This document shows, piece after piece, positions 15,676 through 26,566 of a stretch of 64,000 bases of DNA; position 1 is the stretch's first letter; each line of letters opens with the position of its first letter. The translations under genes were made by a program, and so were the position numbers. The notes below the pieces were generated by a model. It worked only from the letters and a program-made list of their open reading frames with translations, did not search any database and had not been told where the DNA came from. The DNA is from JBBRCE01 sp038205115 (GTDB lineage: Bacteria; Planctomycetota; Planctomycetia; Pirellulales; JBBRCE01), in the NCBI GenBank assembly GCA_038205115.1, contig JBBRCE010000001.1:1-64000 (forward strand). Direction: 5' to 3'.

Positions 15676-16440
15676 GTGATCACCGATGAACTGAGCGCCG
15701 AATCGATTCTCGCCTCAGGGCAAGCGCGCAGCGTCGAAATTCACGCCGAACTGGGCTCCACGCAAGATCGCGCCCGCGAGTTAGCGGCCGACGCGGCCAC
15801 CAAACTCCCGGCGCTGGTCGTCGCCGAGCGGCAGTCGAGCGGCCGCGGACGTGGCGAACATCTCTGGCACACCGCCGTCGGCAGTTTGGCGTTCAGCCTA
15901 CTGCTGGACGAGAGCAGCATTCAATCGGGTCCGCGCGATTCCAGCCGCTTGTCGCTGGCCGTCACCACCGCGCTGGTGCGCGTGGTGCAAACCTACCTGC
16001 CCACGCGTCGCGTTGGTTTGCATTGGCCCAACGATGTGTTTGTGGGAGACCGCAAACTGGCCGGCGTGCTGATCGAACGGCTGGCCACGGGCCGATTGCT
16101 GATTGGTGTTGGGCTGAACGTCAATAATCGTTTGGCCGACGCGCCGCCCGAACTGCACAGCAAATTAACCACGCTGGCGGACTTACTCGGCGCGGCCAGC
16201 GATCGCAACGAAATCCTGATCGCGGTTGTCGCCGCCATCAATCATCAGTTGCATCAATTGAGTCACACCGCCGGCAATCGTTTCGACGAATTCTGCCTGC
16301 AGCGGGGCGCTACGCTCACTGTGCAAGTTGGCGACGAGCAAATTTCCGGCGTCTGTCTGGGCATTAGCGACGACGGCGGCCTGCGAATCGAAACGCCCAG
16401 CGGCGAGCGAATTTTGCACACCGGCAGCCTGATTCAGTAA
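15676..16440 (+). CDS. birA: Biotin--[acetyl-CoA-carboxylase] ligase
   Basis: 254 residues of catalytic and C-terminal domain without the N-terminal repressor HTH. It attaches biotin to the carboxyl carrier protein of acetyl-CoA carboxylase through biotinyl-AMP; cytosolic. ELGSTQDRA, the adenylate-binding SSGRGRGEHLW, LHWPNDVFV with the conserved Lys in RKLAGVLIE, and LIGVGLNVN are all present. A GTG start is inferred, 23 nt after the ACT gene. The ORF could open earlier (to 15475), but that part overlaps the ACT gene. Confidence 0.93.
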   Translation: MITDELSAESILASGQARSVEIHAELGSTQDRARELAADAATKLPALVVAERQSSGRGRGEHLWHTAVGSLAFSLLLDESSIQSGPRDSSRLSLAVTTALVRVVQTYLPTRRVGLHWPNDVFVGDRKLAGVLIERLATGRLLIGVGLNVNNRLADAPPELHSKLTTLADLLGAASDRNEILIAVVAAINHQLHQLSHTAGNRFDEFCLQRGATLTVQVGDEQISGVCLGISDDGGLRIETPSGERILHTGSLIQ

Positions 16441-16466
16441 CCGCAACGGTTTGCCGCTCTGTGAAA

Positions 16467-18194
16467 TTAACTGGTCGGCTTGACGCCGCGCAGCCGCGCC
16501 TTGGGCGCGTCGCGGCTCAATTGCACTGCGGCGGGCGTTTGCACGGACGTGACGTTGCCGGCTTCGTCGCAAACGTCGAGCTTGAGCAGCACGCTGGCCG
16601 GCATGCGACTATCCAGCCGCCAATAGTAAACGCCCGAGTTCTCCGCGCCCGCCAAGATCGTCGACCAACTTCCGCCGGGGCGATCCGTAAACGACAGGGT
16701 GATCGGCCGCGGAGAAAGATGTGCGTCGCTGGCTTCCCAGCGAATGACGAGTTGTCCGACATGCTCGCCGCTGCCCATCTCGATATTCTTGATCGCGGCT
16801 TGCGGCTTGGTTAAATCGACATCGACCCAAATTTCGGGCAGGTCGCCGGATTGCGGTGGCGTTCCGCCTTGGCCGGCATTGTTTTGCACGATGATCCGAA
16901 AACCGTAAATGCCCTCGCCTGGCACCGTGACTTGAATGGGGCTGCGTTTGTCGGCGTCTTCGCCGAAGCTGGCCCACGTGCGACCGCCGTCGCGCGTGCC
17001 CCACATTTGCACTTTGCCCACGCCCGACGGACCGACGCCTTCGGTATCGTACTCCAACTCGAACGTGCCGCGGTTTACCATCCAGGGTCGCTCGCCAGGC
17101 GGCAAGATTGGCGCGCTCACATCGCGCGGCGGAGTGTATTGACTGCGAATCGGCGGACTGGTTCCGCTGGGCACTGCCGGAAATAACTCCGGCCCGCGCG
17201 GTTCGGAGCTTTCGCGGCGAGCCAACAACTCCGTGGCTGGCGGGCCGGATGTCGCCGCCACGACCGCGCTGGGCTTTGTGAACGGATTACTGTTGGGCGC
17301 TGGATTGGCAATGGCAACTGGCGGTTGCCAAATCGATCCGCCGCTTGCCGCCGGCGCCGCAGAAGCCGCCACCGTTGCCGCGCTGGGCTTGCTTTCGAGC
17401 GGCGTCACCTGCGCTACCGGCATGACATTCCGCGGCGCCACGGTGGCCGTCAGATCGGTATGGCCACGAGTCACGCCGGGTGGCGCCGCGGGGTGGTCGG
17501 GCTGCACGGTGACTTGCGACGCGGCCGGGTTGCCGGCCCGGTCGAAGATTTCTCCTCGCACTGTAATCGGATTCACGACATCATCTGGCCAGAAGATCGC
17601 TTCGCCGACACGCGCGCCGCGGTCCGCCGCGCCGACGGGCGGATCGATGGCCACGCGTCGCCAAGGACCGTTGCCGGCTTGGTATTCGACGTGCAGGCTT
17701 TCCGACTTCAAATTCGGATCCACGGCCTGAAACCTGACGTGAATTTCGCCATTGGCGCCGCGCGTGGCGTTGACATCCAACCGCGGCGGCACCGTATCGA
17801 CCATCACCCGCAGCTCTGGCGGCGGCTTGGTGTTGTTGTCGGGATGCAGCCGATTTTGGCGATCGACGGTGCGAATTACAAACCAATATTCGCCGTCGTA
17901 TGGCGCACGAAACGCGAATCCGCCTTTGCGTTTACTGTCGGTGTCGGCCGCTGGCGGCGCCAAGCGACCTTCCAGTCGCCAGTTCGCGCCTTGATCGGCC
18001 GAGACGTAAAGAATGACCTCGATCGGATCGTTGGCGGGATCTTGCGCCGCGAAGATTTCGAACGGAATGGTGAATTTCGTCTGCCGCGTCACCACCAAAT
18101 CCACAGTTGGCGCGCGGTCGCGCGGCGTCGCCTCGGCCCAAACGGTCGAGACCATCGCGCAGCAGACGACAGTAGCTAATGCCCAAAAGCGCAT
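16467..18194 (-). CDS. Exported protein of unknown function (575 aa)
   Basis: A signal peptide is seen at residues 1-20 (ALATVVCCAMVSTVWA). The mature part opens with a beta-rich domain about residues 30-135 (VTRQTKFTIPFEI, YVSADQGANWRLEGRLAP, GEYWFVIRTVDR) and a related one about 140-235. A Pro/Ala-rich linker (about 240-350) follows, and then another beta module (GTFELEYDTEGVGPSGVGKVQMWGT and DGGRTWASFGED). The repeated W/F and SADQG patterns resemble Ig- or FN3-like folds. It is probably a cell-surface or periplasmic binding protein. Convergent with birA. Confidence 0.7.
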   Translation of the reverse strand: MRFWALATVVCCAMVSTVWAEATPRDRAPTVDLVVTRQTKFTIPFEIFAAQDPANDPIEVILYVSADQGANWRLEGRLAPPAADTDSKRKGGFAFRAPYDGEYWFVIRTVDRQNRLHPDNNTKPPPELRVMVDTVPPRLDVNATRGANGEIHVRFQAVDPNLKSESLHVEYQAGNGPWRRVAIDPPVGAADRGARVGEAIFWPDDVVNPITVRGEIFDRAGNPAASQVTVQPDHPAAPPGVTRGHTDLTATVAPRNVMPVAQVTPLESKPSAATVAASAAPAASGGSIWQPPVAIANPAPNSNPFTKPSAVVAATSGPPATELLARRESSEPRGPELFPAVPSGTSPPIRSQYTPPRDVSAPILPPGERPWMVNRGTFELEYDTEGVGPSGVGKVQMWGTRDGGRTWASFGEDADKRSPIQVTVPGEGIYGFRIIVQNNAGQGGTPPQSGDLPEIWVDVDLTKPQAAIKNIEMGSGEHVGQLVIRWEASDAHLSPRPITLSFTDRPGGSWSTILAGAENSGVYYWRLDSRMPASVLLKLDVCDEAGNVTSVQTPAAVQLSRDAPKARLRGVKPTS

Positions 18195-18455
18195 GATCGG
18201 CGTCCCCCCTTCAACGTCAATCGCGCGTGCAATAGCCCGGCGCCGACGTTGCCCATCGTGGGTATCGGAAGTAACGGTCGTAAAGCTTGAGCCGAGGGTT
18301 CGCTAGAGATAAGCCGGGCAGTTTTGGCAGGCGCGCGAAGCCGTTTTTACGATCCGCAAGTCGGAATCGATGAAAGCCGAAGCGCTCTTCGCAGACTCGA
18401 TCAACCGCGAACAACGTTTAACCGCTCCGCAAATCGCAATTTTGGCCGCCGACGA

Positions 18456-19112
18456 TCAGGCCCGCTCGGATCGGCGAAACGGCTTGACCACTTCGACAAA
18501 TTGCCGTGCCAAATCCGTAATCCGCTGCATGTTGCCAGCAGCCACGGCCGCCGGTTCAACCAGCGGACTGCCAGCGCCCAGGGCGCACGCGCCGGCCTTC
18601 AGAAACTCGCTGGCCGTTTGCAAATTGACGCCGCTGGTGGGCATCAACCGCAACTGCGGCAGCGGACCATGCAACGCTTTGAAGTAGCCCGGCCCCACAA
18701 AGTCGGCTGGAAACACTTTCACAATGTCCGCGCCGGCTTCCCAAGCCGTGAGAATCTCTGTCGGCGTGAGCGCGCCAGGCAAGACCAGCGTGTCGTAGCG
18801 GTTGCACAATCGGATCACGTCTAGATTGAGCGTAGGCGAGACGATGAACTGGGCGCCCGCCAGAATGGCCGTTCGCGCCGTTTCCGTATCGAGCACCGTT
18901 CCGGCCCCAATGAGCATCTTGCCGGACAGTTTATCGACGACTTTTTCCAGCACGTGATGGGCGCGTGGCACGGTAAACGTCACTTCCACAATGTCCACTC
19001 CGCCGGCCAGCAACGCCTCGGCAATTTCAACCACCCGCTCGCCGCTGGGGGCACGAATTACGGCCATCAGTTTGGTGTCGAGCACGCGTTGTAGATCGTC
19101 GATTTTTGCCAT
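18456..19112 (-). CDS. eda: 2-dehydro-3-deoxy-phosphogluconate (KDPG/KHG) aldolase
   Basis: 218 residues of the class I KDPG aldolase family, which splits KDPG into pyruvate and glyceraldehyde 3-phosphate in the Entner-Doudoroff or related sugar-acid routes; cytosolic. The active-site Glu is in GVDIVEVTFTVP, GAGTVLD is present, and the Schiff-base Lys is in DIVKVFPADFVGPGYF. The phosphate-binding PTSGVN is seen too. An ATG at 19112 gives a standard length. Upstream residues in the longer frame do not fit. uxaA (36352) would feed the same pathway. Confidence 0.93.
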   Translation of the reverse strand: MAKIDDLQRVLDTKLMAVIRAPSGERVVEIAEALLAGGVDIVEVTFTVPRAHHVLEKVVDKLSGKMLIGAGTVLDTETARTAILAGAQFIVSPTLNLDVIRLCNRYDTLVLPGALTPTEILTAWEAGADIVKVFPADFVGPGYFKALHGPLPQLRLMPTSGVNLQTASEFLKAGACALGAGSPLVEPAAVAAGNMQRITDLARQFVEVVKPFRRSERA

Positions 19113-19331
19113 GGCATTCACCCGTACAAGGTCAATGAAAACGTGCGGAGGCCGCTTCACGGCCGGCGCCTTGGGCTGCGGTCGGCCGGCCCCGACGATG
19201 TGTCCGCGAAAAAAACGCAGGCGCAGCGTGATCCAAGCTGGACTCAAGATTGTGGAAGGTGCATAATAACTCAGTTTGAAACGATCACAACCGTTTTAAA
19301 CCCGAGCTACGGCCTGATCGCCCTGCATCGC

Positions 19332-19646
19332 ATGAACTGGTTAACCTATCATGGGCCTTCGGCAGTCGGTTTGCTGGCGCAGCTAACGCCTGCGCAGCAA
19401 TCCAATGTCACGTGGTCGGTAATTTGGGTTGCGGTTGCGGTCGGTTTGGGGCTGGTGTCCTACTACTTGGTGGGAAGGTTGCGCGATCGTACGGATGCCG
19501 CCCATCCGCCAGCGAGCGAATTGTTATCGAATTATCGCGAACTGCATTCGCAGGGTAAGTTAGACGACCAAGAATACCGAACTATAAAAACACTGCTGGC
19601 AGCGCGGCTTCAAGACGAGTTAAAGGATACCGACGAAAAGGGTTAA
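19332..19646 (+). CDS. Small membrane protein with SHOCT-like tail (104 aa)
   Basis: One membrane helix (about residues 29-50, VTWSVIWVAVAVGLGLVSYYL) is followed by a polar link and a short helical pair (LLSNYRELHSQGKLDDQEYRTIKTLLAARL). This recalls the SHOCT motif used for oligomerisation. It ends 310 nt before clpX. Function unknown. Confidence 0.65.
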   Translation: MNWLTYHGPSAVGLLAQLTPAQQSNVTWSVIWVAVAVGLGLVSYYLVGRLRDRTDAAHPPASELLSNYRELHSQGKLDDQEYRTIKTLLAARLQDELKDTDEKG

Positions 19647-19956
19647 ACCAACTTTGCCTGATTGGTGCGCAAACACCGTCTGGCCAAAGTCTGCTCAGTC
19701 TCCTGGCTGGGCAGGCATTTCGGGTGCCTTTGACAAAACATGATCCAAAAACATTTCTGAGCGAACGCTGTTGGCCGTGCGACCGTAGAACGAACACCCT
19801 GTGATGGCTCGACCCCACGTGTGGAGAAGGATGCCCCGTGGCCAGTCAAGCGGCGCCCGCCGTTTGATTGATCGAGCGACCTAATGGACTATCGCTGGGC
19901 TTTTTGCCGCAAGAATGCGGGAGAGCCCCGGCGGATGTATCGATAAAGGAGTAGGC
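19647..19956. other. Gap before clpX
   Basis: No gene seen. Probably holds the clpX promoter; no clear box was recognised. The last 10 nt contain AAGGAG for clpX. Confidence 0.5.
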
Positions 19957-21249
<1,293 letters not shown>

Positions 21250-21307
21250 CGTTCAATCCCAAGCCGGTTTACGCCCGCCTGGGGGTAGAGTTCGCGCTGA
21301 AAATAAA

Positions 21308-21343
21308 TGCCCAAGATCGGACAATCGCGTCCGGTCTTGGGCA
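21308..21343 (+). terminator. clpX terminator
   Basis: Stem arms TGCCCAAGATCGGAC and GTCCGGTCTTGGGCA (one G-T pair) enclose a 6-nt loop and are followed by TTGTCTTTT, about 60 nt after the clpX stop. Confidence 0.85.
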
Positions 21344-21576
21344 TTGTCTTTTGACAGCCTAGCTAAACCACTGGCGGGCCCGCAGCGGAAATCTTTCCCG
21401 CGCGATATTCCCATATTTCTGCAAACGGTTGGGAATAACTGTCCACCGGCCAGTCTCTCATAGGTGGCGAGCCAATTGTCGGCCGCCACACCATGAATTA
21501 TAGTGGCACGCGGTTGCTAGCAGCCCGGTATGTTGCCCGGCTGATTGTTCACAAGTTGATTGAGGGAGAAACTCTG

Positions 21577-21780
21577 ATGAAGCGCACTTTGGGAATTTGC
21601 AGCTCGGTTGCTGTCGCTCTGGCCATGGTTTTCGGTAGCGCTGGTTGCGCCGATACCACCAAGACCACCGAAACCAAGAAGCTCGACACCCCGAACGGCA
21701 CCGTTGAGAAGAAGGTGACCGAAGAAGTCAAGAAGACGGGCGACATGAAGGACGACAAGGCCATGGAACCCAAGAAGTAG
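21577..21780 (+). CDS. Small Lys/Glu-rich lipoprotein (67 aa)
   Basis: The N-terminus is a lipoprotein signal (VAVALAMVFGSAGC, with Cys24 as the lipid site). The mature part is highly charged (KKLDTPNGTVEKKVTEEVKKT), has many Lys/Asp/Glu and ends EPKK. Planctomycete genomes often hold such short charged lipoproteins. Function unknown. GAGGGAG lies upstream, and a terminator follows 38 nt after the stop. Confidence 0.75.
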   Translation: MKRTLGICSSVAVALAMVFGSAGCADTTKTTETKKLDTPNGTVEKKVTEEVKKTGDMKDDKAMEPKK

Positions 21781-21817
21781 TCGTTGGGTCGTCTTTGCAA
21801 CCTTGCAAGACATTAAG

Positions 21818-21848
21818 TGCCGAGGGGAGTTATCCCCTCGGCATTTTT
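21818..21848 (+). terminator. Terminator of the small lipoprotein gene
   Basis: A stem of TGCCGAGGGGA and its complement with a 3-nt loop is followed by TTTTTATT. Confidence 0.85.
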
Positions 21849-22032
21849 ATTGCGCTCGCGCTTCGCTCCCCAGCGAAAGCCGCTCTCTTCGATTGTTTTT
21901 CGAATCATCGGCCGGCGAAACGATTTCGCCCTATCTGCCGCACGCTTTTTCTTGACGCTAGCGAGCCATCGCGTTAGCATCAGCATCTGTTTAGCAGGGT
22001 CGCCCAACAGATGCTCGTCGGAGTTCGTGGCA

Positions 22033-23136
22033 ATGGCCGGAAAAAAAGTTCGAATTGCGATTGTCGGATTGGGATTTGGCGCGGAGTTCATTCCCATCTA
22101 TCAAAACCATCCCGACGCGGAGATGTACGCGGTTTGCCAGCGCAGCCCCGAAAAACTCCAGCAGTTGGGCGACGCATTTGGCGTTGCCGTGCGTTACGCC
22201 AACTATGCCGATGTGCTCGCCGATCCCAACATTGATGCCGTACACATCAACACGCCCATTCCAGATCACGCCAGCCAAAGCCTGGCCGCGCTGCAAGCCG
22301 GCAAGCATGTGGCCTGCACGGTGCCCATGGCCACCACCGTGGACGAGTGCCGCGCGCTGGTCGCCGCACAACGCGCCGCCAACAAGAATTACATGATGAT
22401 GGAAACCGTGGTTTACAGCCGCGAATTTCTGTACGTCAAGAATCTTTACGACAACGGCACGCTGGGCCGCCTGCAATTTTTACGCGGCTCGCACCAGCAA
22501 GAGATGGGCGGTTGGCCCGGCTACTGGGAAGGCTTGCCCCCCATGCATTACGCCACGCATTGCGTCAGCCCTTGCTTATGCCTGGCGGGCAAGCTGGCGG
22601 AATCGGTGGTTTGTCATGGTTCCGGCAAAATCAGCGAGCAACTCACGGCAAAATACGGCTCGCCGTTCGCCATCGAAACGGCCACCATCAAAATGCGGGA
22701 TTCCGATCTCTGTGCTGAAGTCACCCGTAGCTTGTTCGCAGTGGCGCGGCAATATCGCGAGAGCTTTGACGTTTACGGCGACAAAGTTTCGTTCGAGTGG
22801 CCGCAGGTGGAGCACGAGCCGTGCATTTTGCATCGCGGCGAGCAGCCGGAGCGCGTCGAAGTGCCGGACTTCGCCGATCGCTTGCCGGCTGGCATTCGCC
22901 GTTTTACGTCCCGTGGAGTGTACGACGCTGACGAGACGCAACATCTTTCGTTTTTGCAAGGCAGTGGCCACGGCGGATCGCATCCACACTTGGCGCACGA
23001 GTTTTTGCGTTCGATTGTCGAAGGCCGCGCCCCGTTGCCGGATGCAGTGACCAGCGCCAATTGGACCATGACCGGCATTTGCGCCCATCAGTCGGCGATG
23101 CAGGGCGGCGAGCGGGTGCAAATCCCGCAGTTTTAA
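22033..23136 (+). CDS. Gfo/Idh/MocA family oxidoreductase with altered catalytic motif
   Basis: 367 residues. The N-terminal Rossmann NAD(P) domain starts RIAIVGLGFGAEFIPIYQ, and the C-terminal alpha/beta domain runs from about 135. The usual E-K-P motif after the second Rossmann unit reads C-T-V-P here (GKHVACTVPMATT), so the common catalytic Lys is absent. The substrate-side pattern HYATHCVSPCLCLAGKLAE suggests a sugar or sugar-derivative substrate, unknown in detail. The start at 22033 follows from the family N-terminus; upstream residues have no such pattern. Confidence 0.85.
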   Translation: MAGKKVRIAIVGLGFGAEFIPIYQNHPDAEMYAVCQRSPEKLQQLGDAFGVAVRYANYADVLADPNIDAVHINTPIPDHASQSLAALQAGKHVACTVPMATTVDECRALVAAQRAANKNYMMMETVVYSREFLYVKNLYDNGTLGRLQFLRGSHQQEMGGWPGYWEGLPPMHYATHCVSPCLCLAGKLAESVVCHGSGKISEQLTAKYGSPFAIETATIKMRDSDLCAEVTRSLFAVARQYRESFDVYGDKVSFEWPQVEHEPCILHRGEQPERVEVPDFADRLPAGIRRFTSRGVYDADETQHLSFLQGSGHGGSHPHLAHEFLRSIVEGRAPLPDAVTSANWTMTGICAHQSAMQGGERVQIPQF

Positions 23137-23169
23137 GCTGGCAAGTTACTCGTGTGTTCCGCGATTCAC

Positions 23170-23218
23170 AAAACGCTGCGCTGACAACACGTGTTAGCGC
23201 AGCGTTTTCGATTTTTTT
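23170..23218 (+). terminator. Terminator after the MocA-family gene
   Basis: A 13-bp stem (AAAACGCTGCGCT and complement) with a 13-nt loop is followed by eight T from 23211. Confidence 0.9.
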
Positions 23219-23263
23219 TGCTGATCAAGTAGACCAAGCGTCCGCCGTCGGAATTAATCGTGC

Positions 23264-23657
23264 TTACCGCCCTGGCAATCCGCCGCCCATAACTGCCACC
23301 ATCACATTGCAAAGGATGCCGACGACGATGGCGAGCGTCCAGCCCATCACGATATTTTTGATGCCCCATGCATCCGCGTTCTGCCAACCGACGACTAACG
23401 CGATCAATGGTCCAATCCCGCAGATGATGAGCACGATGGACGCGATAGCTAAGGAACGACCGAAAAATAACTTCCGTTTTTCGTTCGGGTCGACGCGCGC
23501 TATCACGAGCAGCGGGCGTCTCACTCAGAGGAAGTTATTTTTCGGTCGTTCCTAAACCAGTTTTGTCGTTTTGAAACATTTTGATTACAACTAAAATGTA
23601 GCAAACTAAGCTAATGATTCCGGCAACTAATCCCAAAATCTGCAGTAGGGAAATCAT
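23264..23657 (-). pseudogene. Small membrane protein gene interrupted by a MITE
   Basis: Reading right to left, the frame starts with ATG at 23657 (GGAGAG upstream) and runs MISLLQILGLVAGIISLVCYI, then KMFQNDKTGL. There the 100-bp MITE with its TTA duplication interrupts it. On the far side the frame resumes exactly at AIASIVLIICGIGPL, then ALVVGWQNAD, and ends GGGLPGR at TAA (23264-23266). Removing 103 bp (MITE plus one TTA) restores 96 residues with three predicted helices. In the present sequence the MITE brings a stop, so the gene is disrupted. A small planctomycete-type membrane protein; function unknown. Confidence 0.85.
23453..23552 (+). mobile_element. 100-bp MITE, copy 3
   Basis: Identical to copy 1 over 100 bp, with perfect 23-bp terminal repeats. 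TAA duplications lie at 23450-23452 and 23553-23555. It sits in the small membrane-protein gene described at 23264-23657. Confidence 0.92.
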
Positions 23658-23874
23658 AGAATGCTCTCCAATTGTTGAATGTACTTCGTGTTCGAAAAAC
23701 CGTCATTCGCCCGAATGAACTGCTCAAGGTTTTATGCGGTTAGCCGCTGACAATCAATATTCAAATCCCGAATCTCACAGATTTCTTTCGTCTCCCAGGT
23801 AAGTCGCAAGTAAGTTCAGAGGTCCCTTGCGTTACTAAAGACCACGATTAACTGCCGGCTTTCATTGCCAGCGC

Positions 23875-25401
23875 TTACTCCGGCAGCGGATGGCCTTTGG
23901 TTTCTGGCGCAAACGGCAGCACCAGCAGGCCGGCCAAGAAGATGGCGCACATGGTCATGGCCGCGTAACGCAGCGGCAGCGAAGGATCTACTGTGTAGCC
24001 GCCGAAGACCTCTTTGGTGAGCGTGGCCGAAAAGAAACTGCCGGCGGCCGCCGCAAACCGTCCAAAGTTGTAACAAAAACTCGTGCCTGTACTGCGGAGC
24101 GTGCTCGGAAACAGCTCCGGCAGATAGATCGCAAAACCGGCGAAGACGCTCAACTGCGCCATGCCCATCAAAAACATCATCCAATAAGCCGCTGGCGGGC
24201 CGGTCAGTTTCCAGTACACCAAAAACGTGACGATCATCGCCGCCGAAAATCCAATCGCAAACGCCAACTTGCGACTGACTTGCGCAAGCCGCGCAAAAAT
24301 CCACATGCCGATTGCCGCGCCAAACATGTTGTACAAATAGGCGACGGCAATCGCCCAATTGACCTCAGCTTTGACTTGTCCGTCGAAGGCTTTCGTTTCT
24401 TCCGCCTGCTGCTCTGCTGTTTTCGGCGTGTCGGCTTTCTGCTCCGAAGCTATCGCGGTGCCGGCGATTTCGAGTTTGGCTGCGGTGCTCGCCATGCGGG
24501 CTTTCACGATCGGCTGAAAGTGCTGTTTGAAAACCACCTTTTGCAAATCCACGGCGTACTCGCCAATTGCCCACAAACCGACCACGCCGGTGCTGGCGAT
24601 GATGGTGCCGACGATCAGGTTCTTTTTCCAGCGTTTGTCGGCCAGTAGGCGGCTATAAGGGGCAAAGATGCTGCCGCGAGGGAGCAAGCCTTGCTGCTTG
24701 AGTCGCAACCAGGGTTCCGGTTCTTTGAGAAACCTGGCCGTAAAGATAATCATGCAAGCCGGCAGCGCGCCAATCAAAAACATCCAGCGCCAGCCGTCGC
24801 CAGCCGCGATCACTTTGTTGTATTCCAACTGATCGATGCCCATCTTCACAAAGCCGGCCGTCACGTTGCCGATGGTCGAAAGAATTTGTAGCAGACCCAG
24901 GCATTGCAACCGCGCGCCGCTGGGCACCGTCTCGGCAATCAGCGAAACGGCCAGTCCAAACACGCCGCCTACGCCCACGCCGGTCAAAAAGCGGGCAATG
25001 GTAAAGTCCAGCGCCGTGTGACTCAAAAAGCTCAGGCCGGTAAAGGCCGAATAAATCAAAATCGTGATCGTCAGCATTCTGGCGCGGCCGAACTTATCGC
25101 CCAACGAACCAAACACCATGCCGCCAATTCCCCAGCCGATCAGAAAGCACGCGGTTACGATCTTTCCGTACGCTTGCAGATCATTGTTGCTGGCGTCAAC
25201 CAACGGGCCGGTATGCCCCGGCCGCATCAACTCTTGTAGCGCCGGCACCCGCGCCAAGGAAAATAGCCGCTGGTCCAGGCAGTCGAAAAACCAAGCCGCC
25301 GAAGCCACGGAAATCACAAACCAGTGATAACCGGTCAGCAGTTTCGTCCAACGAACCGTGGCGGAACCGGAGGCAGGCGTAGACTTTGAATCAGTACTCA
25401 T
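23875..25401 (-). CDS. Major facilitator superfamily transporter
   Basis: 508 residues with about twelve hydrophobic segments, typical of the MFS. The inter-helix 2-3 motif reads GSLGDKFGRARML, the match to the family G-x-x-x-D-R/K-x-G-R-K/R signature. A long, charged loop of about 100 residues (WAIGEYAVDLQ, then KLEIAGTAIASEQKADTPKTAEQQ) lies between the halves. The C-terminus continues with the second bundle (SVFAGFAIYLPELFPSTLRSTG), as in sugar or metabolite symporters. ATG at 25401 is preferred. The longer reading from 25653 adds a polar stretch without hydrophobicity. Substrate not evident. Confidence 0.85.
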   Translation of the reverse strand: MSTDSKSTPASGSATVRWTKLLTGYHWFVISVASAAWFFDCLDQRLFSLARVPALQELMRPGHTGPLVDASNNDLQAYGKIVTACFLIGWGIGGMVFGSLGDKFGRARMLTITILIYSAFTGLSFLSHTALDFTIARFLTGVGVGGVFGLAVSLIAETVPSGARLQCLGLLQILSTIGNVTAGFVKMGIDQLEYNKVIAAGDGWRWMFLIGALPACMIIFTARFLKEPEPWLRLKQQGLLPRGSIFAPYSRLLADKRWKKNLIVGTIIASTGVVGLWAIGEYAVDLQKVVFKQHFQPIVKARMASTAAKLEIAGTAIASEQKADTPKTAEQQAEETKAFDGQVKAEVNWAIAVAYLYNMFGAAIGMWIFARLAQVSRKLAFAIGFSAAMIVTFLVYWKLTGPPAAYWMMFLMGMAQLSVFAGFAIYLPELFPSTLRSTGTSFCYNFGRFAAAAGSFFSATLTKEVFGGYTVDPSLPLRYAAMTMCAIFLAGLLVLPFAPETKGHPLPE

Positions 25402-25676
25402 CGGCGGGATTCCGGCACTATTGGGCGAAGTCGGTTTGCCAGCATCTGGCACCGTCGCATGATAAGTCCAATGGCGGCGTAAATCCAGCAGCGCCGCAAA
25501 TGCGTCGTCCGCTGGCGGTTGCCAAAGTGGCCGCTGGCAGCGCCCGATTATGTTGCAAATCGCCTTGACCCATTCTTGGCCGGCAGGTACCTTACGCGAC
25601 CATTTTTGGGCCAAGCAAGCCGCGGCGGATTGCCTCGCCCCGGAACCCATCACCCTTTGACCAACCGAGCTGTTTC

Positions 25677-26519
25677 ATGGCGCGCCTTGCGATGTCCGCT
25701 GGGATTGCGCTGCTGCTGTGCGCAGGCTGCACGCGTTGGTTGGAGCCAACGCGCGCCGTGCGTTCGCCGCTGAGCCCGGTGGAGATTGCCACCGATACAG
25801 CGACGCTAGACGTGATTTTCTCGCGCGTGGCCACCACCGACGAAGAAGCCGCGATCAAAGTTTGGGCGGATATCGACGAAACGCTGATCTCGCCGGCGCT
25901 CCGTCACGAACTGGCCCAGCAAGGCTTTCGCGTGGGCATCGTCGGTGGGCAAACGCCCGCCACGCTTGCCAAACTGCTGGACGCGACGCCCAAGCCGGTC
26001 AGCGGCACCGAGGTGGCCGATCAGCTCGAATCGAATCAGCCCATCCGCAAACAGACCATGCAAATCCATACCGGTCGCCGCCAAGAGATCATCGCGTCGG
26101 GCGTGTACGAACAGTGGCCGATTCTCACGCGTGAAGATGGCGCCATTCACGGCCGCACGCTTTCGCAGGCCCAAGGCTGTTTGGTGCTCAAAGCGTATGC
26201 CCAAGGCGATGGCCGCGTGCGTCTGGAGATCAAGCCAGAAATTCAACACGGCCAAATCCGCACGCAGGTCGTCGGCGACGACGGCATGTTCCGGATGGAT
26301 TCGTCCAAGCCCAAGTTGGCGTTCGAAAAACTATCGCTTGACGTCACGCTGTCGGCTGGCCAGACGCTGGTGTTTGCCGAACTGCCCAACCATCCCGGCA
26401 GCCTCGGCCACTATTTCTTTTCCGAACCGCAAAACGGCCGCGCACAGCAAAAACTGGTCGCCATTCGCTTCACAAAAACGCAGTGCGACAATCTGTTTAA
26501 CGACGCGTCCGGCAAGTAG
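25677..26519 (+). CDS. Planctomycete lipoprotein of unknown function
   Basis: 280 residues. The lipobox LLLCAGC at 13-19 marks Cys19. A helical polar domain (residues about 30-100, EEAAIKVWADIDETLISP and ALRHELAQQGFRVGIVGG) is followed by a beta-rich half (QIHTGRRQEIIASGVYEQWPI, LEIKPEIQHGQIRTQV, LSAGQTLVFAELP). Divergent from the MFS gene with 275 bp between. No family recognised. Confidence 0.75.
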   Translation: MARLAMSAGIALLLCAGCTRWLEPTRAVRSPLSPVEIATDTATLDVIFSRVATTDEEAAIKVWADIDETLISPALRHELAQQGFRVGIVGGQTPATLAKLLDATPKPVSGTEVADQLESNQPIRKQTMQIHTGRRQEIIASGVYEQWPILTREDGAIHGRTLSQAQGCLVLKAYAQGDGRVRLEIKPEIQHGQIRTQVVGDDGMFRMDSSKPKLAFEKLSLDVTLSAGQTLVFAELPNHPGSLGHYFFSEPQNGRAQQKLVAIRFTKTQCDNLFNDASGK

Positions 26520-26566
26520 CCACGGAAAAATCGATCGACGCTTGCGGCGCAGAGTCGACGGGCGTC

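Noticed and set aside
21817..22032. N-terminal extension of the MocA-type gene
   Set aside because: The residues are unlike the family, and the stretch overlaps the upstream terminator.
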